From contig OZ029919.1 in assembly GCA_964023275.1 (NCBI GenBank), forward strand, positions 34,132,865-34,196,864: a DNA stretch of 64,000 bases, in the 5' to 3' direction. This document shows positions 60,271 to 64,000 of the stretch, one piece after another. This stretch comes from Norana najaformis (taxonomy: Eukaryota; Annelida; Clitellata; Crassiclitellata; Hormogastridae). The notes under the pieces were generated by a model, which did no database searches, was not told where the DNA came from, and worked only from the letters and a program-made list of their open reading frames with translations. The translations under genes were made by a program, and so were the position numbers. How positions within the stretch are numbered: position 1 is the first letter of the stretch; the number at the start of each line of letters is the position of its first letter.

Positions 60271-60659
60271 TCGTCTAAGCCCGTCAGAAATGGACTCAAC
60301 GATTCGGCTCAATTCATTACCGCTGTTCTTGAATTGGAAAGGACACGTCTAGTCTATGGCTTCGTGCTATCAGTTCTGTCTTGATTTTTGGGTTCTGTCT
60401 TGATTTCTGGGACTTGCCGGATATGGATTGATCCTCCCCAATGTTGTTTACTGTAATCCATCGATGTATTTTCACTGTTTCTGGCGGAATTGTTTATATT
60501 TCATTTGCTCTTGACATTGCTGTTGCGGCGCGAGATGTGGAGGAAAGCGACGCCTTGTGAATTTGACGGACGGCGATGATGGGGATGCTGTAGGGTGGAT
60601 AACAGTCGGATGGGGAAACAAGCGGAGACATGTGCTCAATGAAAACGGACAGTAACCCA

Positions 60660-61805
60660 CAAGAAGGAATGAAGGATGGTTTATTTTGTTTATTAACCCG
60701 AGGGAAGGAATGGAGGATGGTTTATTTTTGTTTATTAACCTAAAGGAAGGAATGGAGGATGGTTTATTTTGTTTATTAACCCGAGGGAAGGAATGGAGGA
60801 TGGTTTATTTTTGTTTATTAACCTAAAGGAAGGAATGGAGGATGGTTTATTTTGTTTATTAACCCAAAGAAAGGAATGAGGGATGGTTTATTTTGTTTAT
60901 TAACCCAAAAGAAGGAATGAAGGATGGTTAATTTTTGTTTATTAACCTAAAGGAAGGAATGAAGGATGGTTTATTTTGTTTATTAACCCGAGGGAAGGAA
61001 TGGAGGATGGTTTATTTTGTTTATTAACCCAAAGGAATGAATGAAGGATGGTTTATTTTGTTTATTAACCCAAAGGAATGAATGAAGGATGGTTTATTTT
61101 TGTTTATTAACCCAAAGGAATGAATGAAGGATGGTTTATTTTGTTTATTAACCCAAAGAAAGGAATGAGGGATGGTTTATTTTGTTTATTAACCCAAAAG
61201 AAGGAATGAAGGATGGTTAATTTTTGTTTATTAACCTAAAGGAAGGAATGAAGGATGGTTTATTTTGTTTATTAACCCGAGGGAAGGAATGGAGGATGGT
61301 TTATTTTGTTTATTAACCCAAAGGAATGAATGAAGGATGGTTTATTTTGTTTATTAACCCAAAGGAATGAATGAAGGATGGTTTATTTTTGTTTATTAAC
61401 CCAAAGGAATGAATGAAGGATGGTTTATTTTGTTTATTAACCCAAAGAAAGGAATGAGGGATGGTTTATTTTGTTTATTAACCCAAAAGAAGGAATGAAG
61501 GATGGTTAATTTTTGTTTATTAACCCAAAGGAAGGAATGAAGGATGGTTTATTTTGTTTATTAATCCAAAGGAAGGAATGAAGGATGGTTTATTTTGTTT
61601 AATAACCCAAAGGAAGGAATGAAGGATGGTTTATTTTGTTTATTAACCCAAAGGAAGGAATGAAGGATGGTTTATTTTGTTTATTAACCCAAAGGAAGGA
61701 ATGGAGGATGGTTTATTTTTGTTTATTAACCTAAAGGAAGGAATGAGGGATTGTTTATTTTGTTTAATAACCCAAAGGAAGGAATGAAGGATGGTTTATT
61801 TTGCT
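60660..61805. repeat. About 41-bp minisatellite, 28 copies, with 289-bp higher-order period
   Basis: Units: aaggaaggaatgaaggatgg plus tttattttgtttattaaccc. Variant units recur in fixed order: the cccaaagaaaggaatgaggg variant starts at 60863, 61152 and 61441 (289 bp apart, seven units). Confidence 0.96.
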
Positions 61806-62685
61806 GCCTGAGTAAGGTGGAATGAGATGGTGCATGAATATCAGAATTCTGTCCCTACCTCAAAGGTCTTTGAGGCTTAGGACCGCTCTGTCTAAGACTT
61901 GTTGATTCAAACCGTAGTACAGCGATGGTAACTCATCACCTGTTGACAACAAAATTCTCTTTTTTACCGCAGACTGCATGTTCTAGTGTTCGAGATGGGT
62001 AGACCGTCATGAAAAACGTCGTCATCACGTCTGCGCCCCAACGCAATACGTTGTCTCATGAAAAAGAAATGAGTGCGTGAATAATAGGCACAGATGCAAC
62101 CAGCCAGACTCAGGACACACACGCAGAGAGGGAAAAAGACACAGACAATCAGAGGCACGCAGGAGGATACACACACTCAGTCGGGATGGACAAAGGGCCT
62201 GTTTACGCCTGCGAAATCCTTGAGCGTGCCGGAATCTAGTTCCTGGATTCCCAAGGTAGTGCCTTCCAGCTAAACTTTTTCATTAACTCCACGTCAGATG
62301 GAAGAATTGCTCTCCGCGGATGCATTGTGGAAGGTGGACTACAACGAGAAAATACATTAACAAGTAATAAAACGATCATCCGGAGAAAACTGACAAGTGA
62401 CAAGTATATTAAGAAAAATTCCCAGAAAATGAACACGCTTCAATATATCCACATACTCTTGCATTACACGTCGCAATGTGCAGTTTTTGCTAATCAAGGT
62501 TACCTAAATGCCTTTCCTATGGCACTTTCGCCAGCGCAAGGTCCGTAAATCTAAATCAGAGGCGCGAGGCGACTGTGACTTGTACTGAATTGAGACAGAG
62601 CACGCCTTTTTTCTCACACGAAAACCTAAATACGTGAGTTTCCTATTCGAACCCTAAAGCTGCAGGAAGCGCAGTGTAACAAATA
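61806..62685. other. Intergenic, nothing recognised
   Basis: Non-repetitive. A 73-codon frame at 62327 lacks any recognisable motif. Confidence 0.4.
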
Positions 62686-62687
62686 AG

Positions 62688-62890
62688 AGTAATCGTAATC
62701 GTAATCTCGAGATTTCTACAGCGCTCAACAAAAGCTAAGTCGCGGGAACCAGCTTATTCACAGGCACTCAGTCAAAACAAAATCGATAGGCAAAAGGGTT
62801 CGGTTCCAGGTCAAGATCCAGGAGTCAGGCACTCAGACAGTCGGACGGCTACGGTGGATGATGTTTGAAATTGAAGCGAGAAGAGATATA
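62688..62890 (+). mobile_element. SINE family 2, + orientation
   Basis: Most complete copy: gtaatcgtaatctcgagatt on the left, agcttattcacaggcactca, B-box-like gggttcggttccagg, then ggacggctacggtgg. Confidence 0.85.
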
Positions 62891-63039
62891 AGGGGAAGAG
62901 GAAGAGTATACCAATCCGCTGTCTCACACGAACTGCTTCGGGGATCTCCATAGTAATTTTTGAGCGGCGTTTTTTGCGTGACCCAGGTGGCTGAAAATGG
63001 ACTCGCTATACGTGTTGCTTCTGCAGGGCCCCGTTGTAT

Positions 63040-63115
63040 TCGAGGAAACTGGTTAATGCGATGGGCCGACGCGTCCAGGTTCGATTCCTATCGTGAAAAG
63101 GAATGCGTTGTCAAG
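63040..63115 (+). repeat. tRNA-like element
   Basis: Contains ctggttaatgcgatgggc (A-box-like) and GGTTCGATTCC (exact B box) 45 nt apart. No full cloverleaf was found. Confidence 0.4.
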
Positions 63116-63154
63116 TCGCGCTGCCTCCAGGGCCTGGTTGTCCGGTTATTGGGT

Positions 63155-63480
63155 TTTATGTATGTATTTATATATGTATGTATGTATGCATATACGTATG
63201 TGTGTATGTATATATGTATGTATACATGTATGTATATATGTATGTATGTATAAACATATAACATATAACTATATGTATATATATGTCAGGTTTTGTACAT
63301 ACATACATATATACACACAAACATAAATATTCATACATACATAGATACATACCTTAATATTCATACATACATACATACATAAATATGTATACATAAATAA
63401 TCATGTATACATACATACATACATACACATGCCTACATGCATGCATACAAGCATACATATATACACATACATGTATACAC
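63155..63480. repeat. (TATG)n followed by (CATA)n: inverted microsatellites
   Basis: TATG-rich 63155-63260 is the complement of CATA-rich 63295-63480, so the pair can form a hairpin with a short AT-rich loop. Confidence 0.92.
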
Positions 63481-63840
63481 ACAGAGCTCAGGTTCAATGT
63501 TCTCGGCGGATCGTTGATTAGCGCCGCTAAACAGGTGCCCGAACAGCGGCAATTGATCCTGCTCAAGCTGACTATACGAGCGCAAACTCCGGCTCTCCGT
63601 CGAGCGCCCTCTTTTTTCTCAACAATCGCCACGCTGATTGCTACACTCGGCAAGGCCACTGATAAACAATGCCACACGTGTAAAGTCGCGATTTATCACC
63701 GTTGTACGGGACCAGGACAAAGTCTTCAGTTCTCTATACGGCTTGGAATTACCGTCGTAGTTGCCAACGGTAACAGTGACGACGATAATAGACCTGTCGT
63801 GAAAGAGATTTACGGGAATGCGAGAAAATGAAAGAAGATA

Positions 63841-63891
63841 ATGGCGGATGAAAAGCGCGCAAAGGAAATTTTGTCCCATTCAAGTGCATAA
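63841..63891 (+). promoter_or_regulatory. Candidate translation start with YY1-like context near window end
   Basis: 'agataATGGCGGATG' resembles the YY1-type initiator found at many metazoan starts. The frame gives MADEKRAKEILSHSSA and then a stop, so it would need splicing beyond this point. No homology was recognised and the window ends 110 nt later. Confidence 0.15.
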
Positions 63892-64000
63892 ACCATTCGA
63901 CCGTTTTGGGATTTATGCCTTTGGTGAGCGTTGAGACCCTTCGGCAGGATCGACGAAAACATCTATCTTTTTTATTCAAATCAGTCCGCATGTCGGAAGG

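Noticed and set aside
60048-60384. 132-codon (+) and 83-codon (-) frames at the promoter-like block as genes
   Set aside because: No recognised domain. CpG-rich promoter sequence often leaves chance open frames; kept only as a remark under the promoter entry.
1075-62900. Evenly spaced repeats as CRISPR arrays
   Set aside because: Units are contiguous without unique spacers, no cas genes, and the genome is eukaryotic.

Overview
The window is nuclear DNA from a non-vertebrate animal. It shows split genes with GT-AG introns, tRNA-derived SINEs, non-LTR retrotransposon 3' remnants, pogo-like MITE fragments and a very high load of micro- and minisatellites. A degenerate CCCTAA tract inside an intron points to a lineage with TTAGGG-type telomeres, and CpG is not depleted. 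I cannot name the phylum. There are no bacterial features, CRISPR arrays or operons.

Region 1 (1-32455, + strand) is almost entirely one gene, an LRP5/6 (Arrow) Wnt co-receptor. Fourteen coding exons could be joined by eye with consistent splice phases into one open frame of about 1628 residues. The order is beta-propeller 1, EGF1, propeller 2, EGF2, propeller 3, EGF3, propeller 4, EGF4, three LDLa modules, a transmembrane helix and a cytoplasmic tail with the proline-rich phosphorylation motifs. Only the signal-peptide exon is missing, presumably upstream of the window. The first intron seen is 18.1 kb and packed with repeats. The last exon (1.65 kb) carries part of propeller 4 and everything after it without an intron.

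Region 2 (32456-40080) is intergenic, with SINE fragments and minisatellites. Region 3 (40081 to about 44170, + strand) is a second gene, recognised as sorting nexin 16 (SNX16). It has six coding exons giving 332 residues: a PX domain with the RRYSDF phosphoinositide motif, a coiled coil, a short tail and an AATAAA signal. One 87-bp exon was found only by reading across frames.

Region 4 (44200-64000) holds no gene I can recognise. It is dominated by tandem arrays: a 54-bp hairpin-bearing family in two clusters, a 281-bp triplication, polypurine blocks, an AACATAGC-type array, CATA arrays and a 1.1-kb array of about 41-bp units with a 289-bp higher-order period. It also holds SINE copies and a retrotransposon tail cluster. 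A block at about 59780-60270 carries CCAAT, E-box, NRF1-like and YY1-like motifs and may be a promoter.

The two genes act in different processes: Wnt reception at the plasma membrane and endosomal sorting. The most unusual signal is the repeated placement of tandem arrays directly at exon-intron borders. Six LRP5/6 introns start a repeat within about 20 nt of the donor, and in SNX16 a 44-bp minisatellite has multiplied a 3' splice site together with the start of its exon.
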